A DNA stretch of 64,000 nt from Microbacterium candidum (GTDB lineage Bacteria; Actinomycetota; Actinomycetes; Actinomycetales; Microbacteriaceae), in assembly GCF_030315975.1 (NCBI RefSeq), contig NZ_JASXSZ010000002.1:310001-374000 (forward strand). Reading direction: 5' to 3'. Of the stretch, positions 41,869-50,541 are shown one piece after another (the first letter of the stretch is position 1; every line of letters starts with the position of its first letter). The notes below the pieces were generated by a model, which ran no database searches, had not been told where the DNA came from, and worked only from the letters and a program-made list of their open reading frames with translations. The translations under genes and the position numbers were made by a program.

Positions 41869-42740
41869 CGCGCACCCCGGAGCTCGAGTGTGCAGCACTT
41901 GATGCCGCCGCCGCCGAGGAGGAGCTCGGAGAGGTCGACGAGCACGGGGTTGTAGCCGCGCTCGCGCAGCTGGGCCTCGAAGCCCTTCGCCCGCGGCGAG
42001 ATGATGACGTTGAGGCCGTCGCTCGCCGAGTTCAGTCCGAACACGGCGCCGTCGGCATCCGCCACCTTGATGGCGTCGGGGAAGCGCTCGGCGAGGATCT
42101 CCTGAGAAGCAGCGTCGAACGCGTGCTCGAGGTACGCGATGTTCGCCTTGTCGACGCCTCCCGCACCCTGCACCGGGTCGAGCACCGAGATCGCGGTGTC
42201 GAGGTGGTAGAACCGCGGGTCGATGAGCTTCAGCGACACGACCTCGCGGTCGAAGACGCGGGCGATCTCGCGGTGGCTCTCGATCGACGACCGGAACCCG
42301 TACCCCGCGAGGATCGTGTCGCCGACGAGGAGGATGTCGCCCTCGCCCTCCTGCTCCGCGATCGGCTCGACGACCTCGAAGCCGAGCTCGGCGAAGCGGT
42401 CCATGTACGGACGCTCCTCGCCGCGGCGCTCGTCGACGCTGAACTTCACGCCGAGCGCCTTCCCGTCGATGATGAAGCCGCCGTTGGCGGTGTACACCAT
42501 GTCCGGCAGGCCCTCGATCGGGTCGATCAGCTCGATCTCGTGGCCGAGCTCGATGTAGGTGTCGTACAGCGCCTGCCACTGCTGCACGGCCTTCGACGTG
42601 TCGGTCGGGTCGGCCGTGTGCATCCACGGATTGATCTCGTAGCTGACCGTGAAGAACTCCGGCCGGCACATCAGGTACCGGCGGTGCTGCTGGATGCGCT
42701 GGGTCGGAGTGGATGCGGCTGTCGTGGCCGTCTGCGTCAT
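41865..42740 (-). CDS. Dimethylargininase-like amidinohydrolase
   Basis: Amidinotransferase/DDAH fold, 291 residues. Substrate segment MVYTANGGFI near residue 75, acidic VGDTILAGYGFRSS near 134, catalytic His in RFYHLDTAISVLDP near 170, and the nucleophile in GGGGIKCC (Cys282/Cys283) at the C-terminus. GGGAG stands six bases before the ATG. Hydrolyses methylated arginine or arginine to citrulline plus amine; the exact substrate cannot be read from sequence. Coupled to rocD, it suggests breakdown of arginine-type compounds. Confidence 0.87.
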   Translation of the reverse strand: MTQTATTAASTPTQRIQQHRRYLMCRPEFFTVSYEINPWMHTADPTDTSKAVQQWQALYDTYIELGHEIELIDPIEGLPDMVYTANGGFIIDGKALGVKFSVDERRGEERPYMDRFAELGFEVVEPIAEQEGEGDILLVGDTILAGYGFRSSIESHREIARVFDREVVSLKLIDPRFYHLDTAISVLDPVQGAGGVDKANIAYLEHAFDAASQEILAERFPDAIKVADADGAVFGLNSASDGLNVIISPRAKGFEAQLRERGYNPVLVDLSELLLGGGGIKCCTLELRGAR

Positions 42741-42875
42741 GTTCTGCTCCCGGGACGGAGGGCGCGGCGGACGCTGTCCAGAGGCCCGGCGGCCCTCCAC
42801 GCAGTGCGTGTGCAGAGGGAAGGGAACGACCCGGGCACGCCGCATCCATCATCTCACGCGCCCCTGTCCGTCGCC

Positions 42876-43862
42876 TCACCCGACGGTCACGACGACCTTC
42901 CCCACGGTGTGCCCGGCCGCCAGATGGGCGAGCGCCCCCTGCGCATCGGCGAGCGGCCACGTGCGTTCGATCACCGGCTGCAGGCTCCCGGCGGCCGCGA
43001 GCGCGAGGAGCTCTCGCAGGATGTCGGTCCGCGCTACCGCGGCGAGCGGATGCAGCTTCCGGCGGGAGCCGATCGACAGGAGGGATGCGCGGGCGATGCG
43101 CGGCAGCGGGCCGACGAGTCGTCCGCCCTCGCCGGCGATCAGGACGGCGCAGCCGCCGTCGCGCACGACCCGCTGCACCGCGCGCAGCGGGCTGTCGCCG
43201 GCGATGTCGACGACGGCGTCGAACGCCCCCTCGGGCAGGTCGGCGAGCGAGACGACCGCGCGGTCATGCACCTCGGTCGCCCCGATCGAGGTCACGAGGC
43301 CGCGGTTCCGCGCGGAGCACAGTGCGTGCACCTCCGCGCCGCGGAGCGCGGCGAGCCGCACCGCGAACGTGCCGACCCCGCCCGACGCGCCGAGGACGAG
43401 CACGCGATGACCGGATGCGACCGCAGCGCGGTCGAGAGCCTGCCACGCCGTCCCTCCCGCGATGGGGAGCGCCGCGGCGACGACGGGGTCGACGTGTTCC
43501 GGGCGGGGCACGAGCCGCGACAGCGGAGCGACAGCATACTCGGCGAGCCCGCCGCCGCCCGGCAGCTCCGCGACGACTTCGTCGCCGACCGCGATCTGCT
43601 GGTCGCCCGGAGCGCCGAGCGCCACCACCGTGGCCGCGACGTCGATTCCGCGGACGGACTGCCTCGGCCGTGACCAGCCGAACATCCCACGCAGGATCAG
43701 GGGTTCCCCCGTCATGAGGTGGCGGTCCGCGGCGTTCAGCCCGACCGCGCGGATCCGCAGCAGCGCCTCGCCCGCGCCCGGCTCGGGCACGGTCACCCGT
43801 GTGCGTACGACCTGCTCGACACCGCCGTAGTGCGCCTGGGTCCAGGCATCCATGTCCGTCAT
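42876..43862 (-). CDS. Quinone-reductase-like MDR oxidoreductase (zinc-free)
   Basis: 328 residues, medium-chain dehydrogenase/reductase. GroES-like domain with VGLNAADRHLMTGEP near residue 42 and GIDVAATVVALG, then Rossmann domain with LVLGASGGVGTFAVRLA near 150. The zinc-binding Cys residues of true alcohol dehydrogenases are missing. GAGGAG lies four bases before the ATG. Starts two bases from the XRE stop and probably forms the last gene of that small operon. Substrate: a quinone or enone, by family. Confidence 0.9.
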   Translation of the reverse strand: MTDMDAWTQAHYGGVEQVVRTRVTVPEPGAGEALLRIRAVGLNAADRHLMTGEPLILRGMFGWSRPRQSVRGIDVAATVVALGAPGDQQIAVGDEVVAELPGGGGLAEYAVAPLSRLVPRPEHVDPVVAAALPIAGGTAWQALDRAAVASGHRVLVLGASGGVGTFAVRLAALRGAEVHALCSARNRGLVTSIGATEVHDRAVVSLADLPEGAFDAVVDIAGDSPLRAVQRVVRDGGCAVLIAGEGGRLVGPLPRIARASLLSIGSRRKLHPLAAVARTDILRELLALAAAGSLQPVIERTWPLADAQGALAHLAAGHTVGKVVVTVG

Positions 43863-43863
43863 G

Positions 43864-44079
43864 TCACTCCTCGGGGTACTGGAACATGTCGTCGAGGCCG
43901 ACCCCGAACACTCGGGAGAGTTGGAACGCGAGCTCCAGCGTCGGGGAGTACCGCCCCGCCTCGATGGCGATGAGCGTCTGGCGGGTGACGCCGACGCGTC
44001 CGGCGAGGTCGGCCTGCGTGAGGCCCGCGGTCTCGCGGAGAGCACGGATGGAGTTCGTGACGCGAGTGGGCTTGACCAT
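43864..44079 (-). CDS. Small XRE-family regulator (YozG type)
   Basis: 71 residues, a stand-alone helix-turn-helix: IRALRETAGLTQADLAGRVG, then VTRQTLIAIEAGRYSPTLELA and the tail LDDMFQYPEE that is characteristic of the YozG group. The start overlaps the stop of the membrane-protein gene by one base. The pair of inverted motifs upstream of the operon is the likely binding site, giving autoregulation. Confidence 0.92.
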   Translation of the reverse strand: MVKPTRVTNSIRALRETAGLTQADLAGRVGVTRQTLIAIEAGRYSPTLELAFQLSRVFGVGLDDMFQYPEE

Positions 44080-44510
44080 CAGAGACCGCGCCGACACGCG
44101 ACGACGCGGGCCACGCCGCCGACCACGGCGGCGACCGCGAAACCGAAGAACATCGTGTCCGCGATCCAGAACCAGTCGGCACGCACCGCGCACAGGACGA
44201 GCACCCCGACGCCGGCGATGGCCACGAACGCCTGCTCGACCCCCGTACCCATCCGCGCGATGTCACGGTCGCGGATGTCTCGGGCACCCACCCCCGCCGG
44301 TTCGCGCATCCCGGCGACGATCCCCCACACGATGCTGACGACGATGGATGCGGCGATGCTGCCGATGATCGTCCAGAACATGATCGGCACCCAGTCGACC
44401 GCCGTGAGGGGTCCGCCGTCCGCTTCCTTCAGCACGATCACGACATACGCCGCGAGCGCGATGACGGTGACGACGAGGCTCGACCAGACGTTCCGCTCCT
44501 GATAGACCAT
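44079..44510 (-). CDS. Small multi-pass membrane protein paired with XRE regulator
   Basis: 143 residues with four hydrophobic helices (about 9-27, 41-64, 89-106 and 112-131). No catalytic motif. Genes of this form, followed by a YozG-type XRE gene, are common in Gram-positive bacteria; function not known. GAGGAG precedes the ATG. The promoter and operators lie immediately upstream. Confidence 0.85.
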   Translation of the reverse strand: MVYQERNVWSSLVVTVIALAAYVVIVLKEADGGPLTAVDWVPIMFWTIIGSIAASIVVSIVWGIVAGMREPAGVGARDIRDRDIARMGTGVEQAFVAIAGVGVLVLCAVRADWFWIADTMFFGFAVAAVVGGVARVVACRRGL

Positions 44511-44523
44511 GGCCCGCTCCTCG

Positions 44524-44586
44524 TGTCAAAGATTCTTTACATCACACCGTAGGCACGACATGCCCTGATGTCAAGAATCTTTTACA
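44524..44586 (-). promoter_or_regulatory. Promoter and paired XRE operators
   Basis: Two 21-base copies in inverted orientation, 44524-44544 (TGTCAAAGATTCTTTACATCA) written here only in part as AAAGATTCTT, and 44566-44586 with the same core on the other strand; they differ at two positions. Minus-strand promoter: -35 TTGACA (44569-44574), 17-base spacer, -10 TACGGT (44546-44551). One operator covers the -35, the other lies after the start. Confidence 0.78.
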
Positions 44587-44747
44587 CCCCGCCGACCGTG
44601 GCCCGGGGATGCCCCAGAACACGCCACGCCGAGGCGGCACAGTCCGCAGCTTGTGGGACACGACCGACGACGACTGACGGAACGGGCCGCGGTGCCGGCG
44701 CCGAACCGGTGGCCGAGACGGAGGCGGAGGGCGCCGGAGGTCTTGTT
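44587..44747. other. Gap without recognisable gene
   Basis: 161 bases between the XRE operators and the ROK operator. No ORF with a start signal, no RNA gene recognised. Probably upstream regulatory DNA of the glycoside locus. Confidence 0.5.
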
Positions 44748-44768
44748 GTTAGGAAACTTTACTGTTAC
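44748..44768 (+). promoter_or_regulatory. ROK operator candidate
   Basis: GTTAGGAAACTTTACTGTTAC, an AT-rich near-palindrome around AGnAAAcTTTnCT, 45 bases before the ROK start. ROK regulators of actinobacteria are known to bind sites of the TTAGGAAA...TTTCCTAA type. Confidence 0.5.
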
Positions 44769-44813
44769 TGTCCTCGAGACGATGCGGTCGAGAAACCCGA
44801 TGAAGGGATGCGC

Positions 44814-45995
44814 ATGACGGAGAAGACGGTTCCGGGCACGCCGGCGTGGCTGCGCACCCGCAACGACCGCACCGCCCTCGGCCTCTTCTTCGAGCACGGC
44901 GAGCTGACGCGCAATCGGCTCGTCGCCCTCACCGGACTCTCCAAGCCCACGGCATCACAGATGGTGCAGCGGCTCGAGTCGCTCGACCTCATCAGCGAGA
45001 CGGGCGCCGTCTCCGGCCGCCCGGGCCCGAGCGCCGCGACCTACGCGGTGCGCGCCGACGCCGCCCTCGGGGTCGCGGTCGACATCGACGCCAACGCGAT
45101 GCGAGCGACGGTCGTCGACCTCACGTCCACGGATCGGCCGACCGTCGAACTCCCCCTCGCGCGCACCGCTCGCGACCGCTCGCCGGTGGGCGACGTCCGC
45201 CGCGCGATCGTCGAGGCGACGGATGCCGCCGGCGTCGACTCATCGCACATCTCCGCCGTCTGCGTCGCCGTCCAGGGTGCGGTCGACCCCCGCGGCGACG
45301 ATCTGCGCTTCGCGGACACGCTTCCCGGCTGGCCGCGCACGCACGTGCGCACGGCGCTCGAAGACGCACTCGGCATCGCCGTCACGATCGACAATGACGT
45401 GAACCTCGCTGCGCTCGCAGAACGCTCCGCCGGCGCGGGAGCCGGTCTCGACAGCTTCGCGCTGCTGTGGCTCGGCGAGGGCCTCGGACTCGCGATGGAC
45501 CTCGGCGGCACGGTGCACCGCGGCTTCGCCGGTTCGGCGGGCGAGATCGGATACGTCCCCGTGCCCCGCACGGCGCTCGACCTGGACCCCGACGCCACCG
45601 ACCTGCAGAGCCTCATCGGCGGCATCCGCGTCGCCCGGCTCGTGCGAGAGGCCGGCGGTCGCGCCCGCACGTATCGCGCCGCGATCGACGCGCTGCGCAG
45701 CGATCAGGCGCTCTGCGACGAGGTCATGCGCGCGTATGCACCCCGCGTCGCCGTGGCGCTTCTGCCCGCCCTCGCGATGCTCGACCCGGAGCGGATCGTC
45801 CTGGGCGGTGCCACCGGGGCGCTCGGCGGCCCCGCGCTCGCGCAGGCCGTGGCATCCGTCATCCGTCGCCACACCCGGTGGAGCCCCGACGTCGCCGCCA
45901 CCGGCATCGCGACCACCCCCGTCCTGCGGGGTGCCGGCGAGCGCCTCGTCGCCGATCTGCGGGCATCCGTCTTCGACCGGCTCGACCGCATCTGA
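44814..45995 (+). CDS. ROK-family transcriptional regulator
   Basis: 393 residues: N-terminal winged helix (GELTRNRLVALTGLSKPTASQMVQRL, residues about 25-50) and a ROK domain (AVDIDANAM, DNDVNLAAL, GEGLGLAMDLGG, GSAGEIGY). The zinc motif of classic ROK proteins (H...CxCGxxGC) is absent: GEIGY is followed by a segment without Cys, so the structural metal is missing. ATG 44814 has GAAGGG six bases upstream. First gene of the glycoside locus and likely its repressor. Confidence 0.92.
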   Translation: MTEKTVPGTPAWLRTRNDRTALGLFFEHGELTRNRLVALTGLSKPTASQMVQRLESLDLISETGAVSGRPGPSAATYAVRADAALGVAVDIDANAMRATVVDLTSTDRPTVELPLARTARDRSPVGDVRRAIVEATDAAGVDSSHISAVCVAVQGAVDPRGDDLRFADTLPGWPRTHVRTALEDALGIAVTIDNDVNLAALAERSAGAGAGLDSFALLWLGEGLGLAMDLGGTVHRGFAGSAGEIGYVPVPRTALDLDPDATDLQSLIGGIRVARLVREAGGRARTYRAAIDALRSDQALCDEVMRAYAPRVAVALLPALAMLDPERIVLGGATGALGGPALAQAVASVIRRHTRWSPDVAATGIATTPVLRGAGERLVADLRASVFDRLDRI

Positions 45996-46038
45996 ATCCG
46001 CAACACCCACCCCTCCACCCAACAGAAAGGTCACGTCC

Positions 46039-47379
46039 GTGATCCCCACCAAACGGCTCGTCGCCCTCGCGGCGATCGCGTCGGCAGCGGCGCTGACGCT
46101 CGCCGGCTGTTCCGGCACCGGCGCCAGCAGCGGAACCGACATCGGCCCCTCGCCGTCGAAGCTCTCCGGCACGGTGTCGCTCTGGCACTTCTTCACCGAC
46201 CGCGAGGCAGCGGTCATCCAGTCGGTCGTCGACGACTTCGAGAAGGCCAACCCCGGCGTCAAGGTCGAGGTGCACTCCGGTCAGGACGACACGAAGCTCA
46301 CCACCGCCATCGCGTCGGGCAAGCCCGTCGACGTCGGCATCTCGTACTCGACGGACATCGTGGGCAGCTTCTGCTCGTCCGGCGCGTTCGTGGATCTGTC
46401 CCCGTACATCAAGCGCGACAACGTGGACATGAACGCGTTCCCGCAGGTCGTCCGCTCGTACACCGAGTACAAGGGCACGCGCTGCACGCTGCCGATGCTG
46501 GCCGACGCCTACGGCCTCTATTACAACAAGGACATCCTGTCCCAGTTCGGCTACACGGAGCCTCCGAAGACGCTCACCGAGCTGCAGACGATGGCCGAGA
46601 AGATGACGACCTACAACCCGGACGGCTCGATCAAGACCCTCGGCTTCAACCCGCTGATGGGCTGGGCGGAGAACGCCGCCGCGCACTACGGACCCTCCGC
46701 AGGAGCCGAATGGCTCAACAAGAAGGGCGAGGCCATCATCTCCCAGTCCCCGGGCTGGACCGAGCTGATGCAGTGGCAGAAGGCGTACGTCGACAAGATC
46801 GGCTACGACAGGCTCAACACCTTCACGTCGGGCCTCGGTCAGGAGTTCTCGGCCGACAACGCGTTCCAGACCGGCCAGGTCGCGATGAACCTCGACGGCG
46901 AATGGCGCACGGCCTTCATCAAGGACCAGAAGCCCGGCCTGAACTACGACACGGCGCCGTTCCCGACCACCGACTCCCACACGGATCTCTACGGCGGCGG
47001 CTATCTCACGGGCAACATCGCCGGCATCGGCAAGGGCTCGAAGAACAAGGAGCTCGCCTGGGCCCTGCTCAAGTACCTCACGACCGACACCAACGCCGTC
47101 GTGAAGCTCGCGAACGGCCTCGGCAACGTGCCGACGACGAAGGATGCGATCGCCTCCCCCGATCTGAAGCTCCCTGCCCAGTTCGGCACGTTCCTCAAGG
47201 TCATGGCGAACGAGCACTCGATGACCACACCGCCGAGCCCCGTGGGCGCCGGCTACCAGCAGACGTTCAACGACTTCTGGAACAAGTGGCAGTCCGGCCA
47301 GGTCACGGATCTCCAGGCGGGACTGAAGACCGTCGACAAGCAGATCAACGACGCCATCGCCCTGACCAAGGGACCGTAG
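46039..47379 (+). CDS. Carbohydrate ABC importer, substrate-binding lipoprotein
   Basis: MalE-type binding protein, 446 residues. Signal MIPTKRLVALAAIASAAA then lipobox LAGC; mature start SGTGASSG. SLWHFFTDREA, YNKDILSQFGY, and GEWRTAFI are typical of SBP_bac_1 proteins. GTG start with AGAAAGG nine bases upstream. Followed by two permeases and a GH4 enzyme, so the ligand is probably a di- or oligosaccharide. Confidence 0.91.
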   Translation: MIPTKRLVALAAIASAAALTLAGCSGTGASSGTDIGPSPSKLSGTVSLWHFFTDREAAVIQSVVDDFEKANPGVKVEVHSGQDDTKLTTAIASGKPVDVGISYSTDIVGSFCSSGAFVDLSPYIKRDNVDMNAFPQVVRSYTEYKGTRCTLPMLADAYGLYYNKDILSQFGYTEPPKTLTELQTMAEKMTTYNPDGSIKTLGFNPLMGWAENAAAHYGPSAGAEWLNKKGEAIISQSPGWTELMQWQKAYVDKIGYDRLNTFTSGLGQEFSADNAFQTGQVAMNLDGEWRTAFIKDQKPGLNYDTAPFPTTDSHTDLYGGGYLTGNIAGIGKGSKNKELAWALLKYLTTDTNAVVKLANGLGNVPTTKDAIASPDLKLPAQFGTFLKVMANEHSMTTPPSPVGAGYQQTFNDFWNKWQSGQVTDLQAGLKTVDKQINDAIALTKGP

Positions 47380-47382
47380 CGG

Positions 47383-48381
47383 ATGACCGAGACCCTCGCG
47401 GTCACCGGGCGGGCGGCGCAAGCCGCCCGCCCGGAGGGCCACCGCCGCTCCACCCCCGCCACCCGCCGGCGCGCGCTCGTCGCACTGGCGTTCTGCTCCC
47501 CGATGCTGCTGGGGCTCGCGATCTTCTTCGTCTATCCGCTGATCGCGAGCGTGTACTACTCGTTCACCAGCTACAACCTGGTCTCCCCGCCGGTCTTCAT
47601 CGGCCTGCGCAACTACATCTACCTGTTCACCCAGGACCCGCTCGTGGGCACCGCGGCCTTCAACACGCTGTGGTTCGTCGTCTTCCTCGTCCCCATCCGC
47701 ATCCTGACGGCCATGGGGGTCGCGGGGCTCCTCGCGCGCGCCAGGACGGCATCGGGATTCTGGCGGACGGTCTTCTACCTGCCGTCGCTCGTTCCCCCGG
47801 TCGCGGCCGTCGTCGCCTTCGTCTTCCTCTTCAACCCCGGGGTCGGCCCGGTCAACCAGATCCTCGCGCGGTTCGGCATCCAAGGCCCCCTGTGGTTCAA
47901 CGATCCCGCGTGGTCGAAGCCCTCGCTCGTGATCCTCGGCGTGTGGGTGATGGGCGACATCATGATCATCTTCCTGGCCGCCCTGCTCGACGTCCCGACC
48001 GAGCAGTACGAGGCAGCATCGCTCGACGGCGCGAACGGCCTGCAGAAGCTCCGCTATGTGACCTTCCCGAACATGGTCCCGGTGCTGCTGTTCGCCCTCA
48101 TCACCGGCATCATCGCCGCGCTCCAGTACTTCACCGAGGCGTCCGTGGCATCCACCGTCGCGAGCGGCAAAGCGAGCGTCGGCGAGGGAGCCGGGGCCAC
48201 GATGGGCTACCCCGACAACTCGCTCCTCACCTACACCCAATGGCTGTACGTGCGCGGGTTCAACAACTTCCAGCTGGGCTACGCGAGTGCGCTGGCCGTC
48301 GTGCTGTTCCTCGTCGCGGGACTGTTCCTCGTGATCCTGCTGCGTCGGGTGAACGCGTTCAACCCGGAGGGCGCCCGCTGA
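47383..48381 (+). CDS. Carbohydrate ABC importer, permease (MalF type)
   Basis: 332 residues with a basic proline-rich N-terminal tail and six helices. EAA loop PTEQYEAASLDGANGLQKL near residue 208. Three bases after the binding-protein stop. No ATPase gene nearby; a common MsiK-type ATPase is expected. Confidence 0.91.
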   Translation: MTETLAVTGRAAQAARPEGHRRSTPATRRRALVALAFCSPMLLGLAIFFVYPLIASVYYSFTSYNLVSPPVFIGLRNYIYLFTQDPLVGTAAFNTLWFVVFLVPIRILTAMGVAGLLARARTASGFWRTVFYLPSLVPPVAAVVAFVFLFNPGVGPVNQILARFGIQGPLWFNDPAWSKPSLVILGVWVMGDIMIIFLAALLDVPTEQYEAASLDGANGLQKLRYVTFPNMVPVLLFALITGIIAALQYFTEASVASTVASGKASVGEGAGATMGYPDNSLLTYTQWLYVRGFNNFQLGYASALAVVLFLVAGLFLVILLRRVNAFNPEGAR

Positions 48382-49271
48382 TGTCGACGCTGACGCAGCC
48401 GACGGTCCTCGACCCCGTCGCCTACGCACCGCGGCGCAAGGTGCGCCGGCCAAGCACCGTGCTCATGTGGATCGCCGAGCACGCCCTGCTCGTCGCCCTC
48501 GTCGTGATGTTCCTCTTCCCCGTCGTGTTCGTGACGCTGACGTCGCTCATGACCGCGGATCAGACGCTCACCGGAGCCCTGTGGCCGAACCCGTTCACGC
48601 TGCAGAACTACGCGAAGTCGTTCACGGATGCTCCGCTCGCCCTCTGGTTCGCGAACTCGGCGATGTACGCGATCCTCGCGACGCTGTTCATGCTCGTCTC
48701 CAGCGTTCCCGCCGCGTACGCGCTGGCGAAGCTCAAGTTCCCGGGATCGAACGTGCTGTTCGTCGCGATCATCGTCGCGATGCTGCTCCCGCCTCAGGTC
48801 ACCGCCGTGCCCGTCTACGTGCTGTGGACGCAGGTCGGGCTCACCGGGTCGCTGTGGCCGCTGATCCTCCCGAACCTCCTCGGCGACGCGTTCAGCATCT
48901 TCCTGCTGCGGCAGTTCTTCCTCACCATCCCACCCGAGTACTCGGATGCCGCGCGGATCGACGGCGCCGGCGAGCTCGGCGTCCTCATCCGCGTGATCGT
49001 GCCGATGACGAAGCCCGGCATCGCGGCGGCGGCCATCTTCATGTTCTTCCACTCGTGGAACGACTACTTCGGCCCCCTCCTGTACGCGTCGGAGAACCCG
49101 GCGGCCTGGCCGGTCGCCTACGGCCTCGCGACGTTCCGCGGGTCGCACGGCACCGACTGGGGGATCACGATGGCGATGACCATGATCATCACGATCCCGG
49201 TCGTCATCGTGTTCTTCTTCGCGCAACGCGTGTTCGTCGAGGGCATCACGCTCTCCGGTGTGAAGGGCTGA
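48381..49271 (+). CDS. Carbohydrate ABC importer, permease (MalG type)
   Basis: 296 residues, six helices, EAA loop PPEYSDAARIDGAGELGVL near residue 190, and the C-terminal FFFAQRVFVEGITLSGVKG found in CUT1 partner permeases of actinobacteria. Start overlaps the stop of the MalF-type gene by one base. Confidence 0.91.
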   Translation: MSTLTQPTVLDPVAYAPRRKVRRPSTVLMWIAEHALLVALVVMFLFPVVFVTLTSLMTADQTLTGALWPNPFTLQNYAKSFTDAPLALWFANSAMYAILATLFMLVSSVPAAYALAKLKFPGSNVLFVAIIVAMLLPPQVTAVPVYVLWTQVGLTGSLWPLILPNLLGDAFSIFLLRQFFLTIPPEYSDAARIDGAGELGVLIRVIVPMTKPGIAAAAIFMFFHSWNDYFGPLLYASENPAAWPVAYGLATFRGSHGTDWGITMAMTMIITIPVVIVFFFAQRVFVEGITLSGVKG

Positions 49272-49272
49272 C

Positions 49273-50529
49273 ATGAAGCTCGCTGTCGTCGGGGGCGGGT
49301 CGACCTACACCCCCGAGCTGATCGACGGGTTCGCGCGCATGCGCGACACCCTGCCCATCGAGGAGCTGTGGCTCGTCGACACGGATGCGTCGCGCCTCGA
49401 GCTCGTCGGGGGGATGAGTGCGCGCATGTTCCGCGCCGCCGGCCACACCGGGCGGATCGTTCCGACGACGGATCTCGTGGCGGGCGTCTCGGACGCGGAC
49501 GCCGTACTCATCCAGTTGCGCGTCGGCGGACAAGATGCGCGGCGCGGCGACGAGACCTTCCCGCACGCGTGCGGCTGCGTCGGCCAGGAGACGACGGGTC
49601 CGGGCGGATTCGCGAAGGCCATGCGCACGGTCCCGGTCGTGCTGCGCATCGCGGACGCTGTTCGCCGGCATGCGAAGCCGGATGCGTGGATCATCGATTT
49701 CACGAACCCCGTCGGCATCGTCACGCGCGCCCTGCTCCAGGAGGGCCACCGCGCGGTGGGCCTGTGCAACGTGGCGATCGGCTTCCAGCGCCGGTTCGCG
49801 GCGATGCTCGGCGTGTCTCCGGAGGCCGTGCGACTCGATCACGTCGGTCTCAACCACCTCACGTGGGAGCGCGGCGCTCATGTCGACGGCCAGGATGCGC
49901 TGCCCGGGCTCTTGAAGACACGCCTCGCAGACCTCGCGCACGAGGTCGAGCTCCCCGCATCCCTGCTGTCGCTCCTCGACATGGTCCCGTCCTACTACCT
50001 GCGCTACTACTACGCGCACGACGAGGTGCTGCACGAGCAGGAGGGCGCGCCCACCCGCGCCGACGCCGTCCAGGAGGTCGAGCGGGCGCTCCTCGAGCTC
50101 TACGCCGACCCGGCACAGGACACGAAGCCCGAGGCGCTGACCAAGCGCGGTGGCGCGTTCTACTCCGAAGCCGCCGTGGATCTCATGGCGTCGCTGCGCT
50201 CGGACCGCGGGGACGTCCAGGTCGTGAACCTGCGCAACGACGGCGTCCTGCCGTTCCTCCCGGACGATCACGTCATCGAGGTCCCCGCCGTCGTGGGAGC
50301 GTCGGGCGTCGAAGCCCTCGAGGTCGCTCCCCTGCCGGACGACATCACGGGTCTCATCTCGCACGTCGCCGCGTACGAGCGGCTGGCGCTGGATGCCGCG
50401 GTCCACGGCGGCCGCGACCGCGTGCTGCGGGCGATGCTCGCGCATCCGCTCGTGCAGCAGTACGACCGCGCCGAGAAGCTCACCGACCTCCTCATCGCCG
50501 GCAATCGGGAGCACCTGGCGTGGGCGTGA
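49273..50529 (+). CDS. GH4-family 6-phospho-beta-glucosidase
   Basis: 418 residues. Glycoside hydrolase family 4 uses NAD+ and Mn2+ in a redox-elimination mechanism. Seen: NAD loop AVVGGGSTYTPELIDGF at the N-terminus, RVGGQDARRGDE near 77, FTNPVGIVTRALLQ near 140, the metal Cys-Asn in GLCNVAIGF near 163 (Pro of the usual CNxP replaced by Ala), and the metal His in GLNHLTWERG near 195. Cleaves 6-phospho-beta-glycosides. As the locus imports by ABC and not by PTS, the neighbouring kinase must supply the 6-phosphate if this specificity holds. Confidence 0.9.
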   Translation: MKLAVVGGGSTYTPELIDGFARMRDTLPIEELWLVDTDASRLELVGGMSARMFRAAGHTGRIVPTTDLVAGVSDADAVLIQLRVGGQDARRGDETFPHACGCVGQETTGPGGFAKAMRTVPVVLRIADAVRRHAKPDAWIIDFTNPVGIVTRALLQEGHRAVGLCNVAIGFQRRFAAMLGVSPEAVRLDHVGLNHLTWERGAHVDGQDALPGLLKTRLADLAHEVELPASLLSLLDMVPSYYLRYYYAHDEVLHEQEGAPTRADAVQEVERALLELYADPAQDTKPEALTKRGGAFYSEAAVDLMASLRSDRGDVQVVNLRNDGVLPFLPDDHVIEVPAVVGASGVEALEVAPLPDDITGLISHVAAYERLALDAAVHGGRDRVLRAMLAHPLVQQYDRAEKLTDLLIAGNREHLAWA

Positions 50530-50541
50530 TCGACGGGATGG

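Noticed and set aside
45859..48453. 864-codon minus-strand ORF opposite the ABC genes
   Set aside because: Antisense shadow; the plus-strand genes have signal peptide, EAA loops and coupling.
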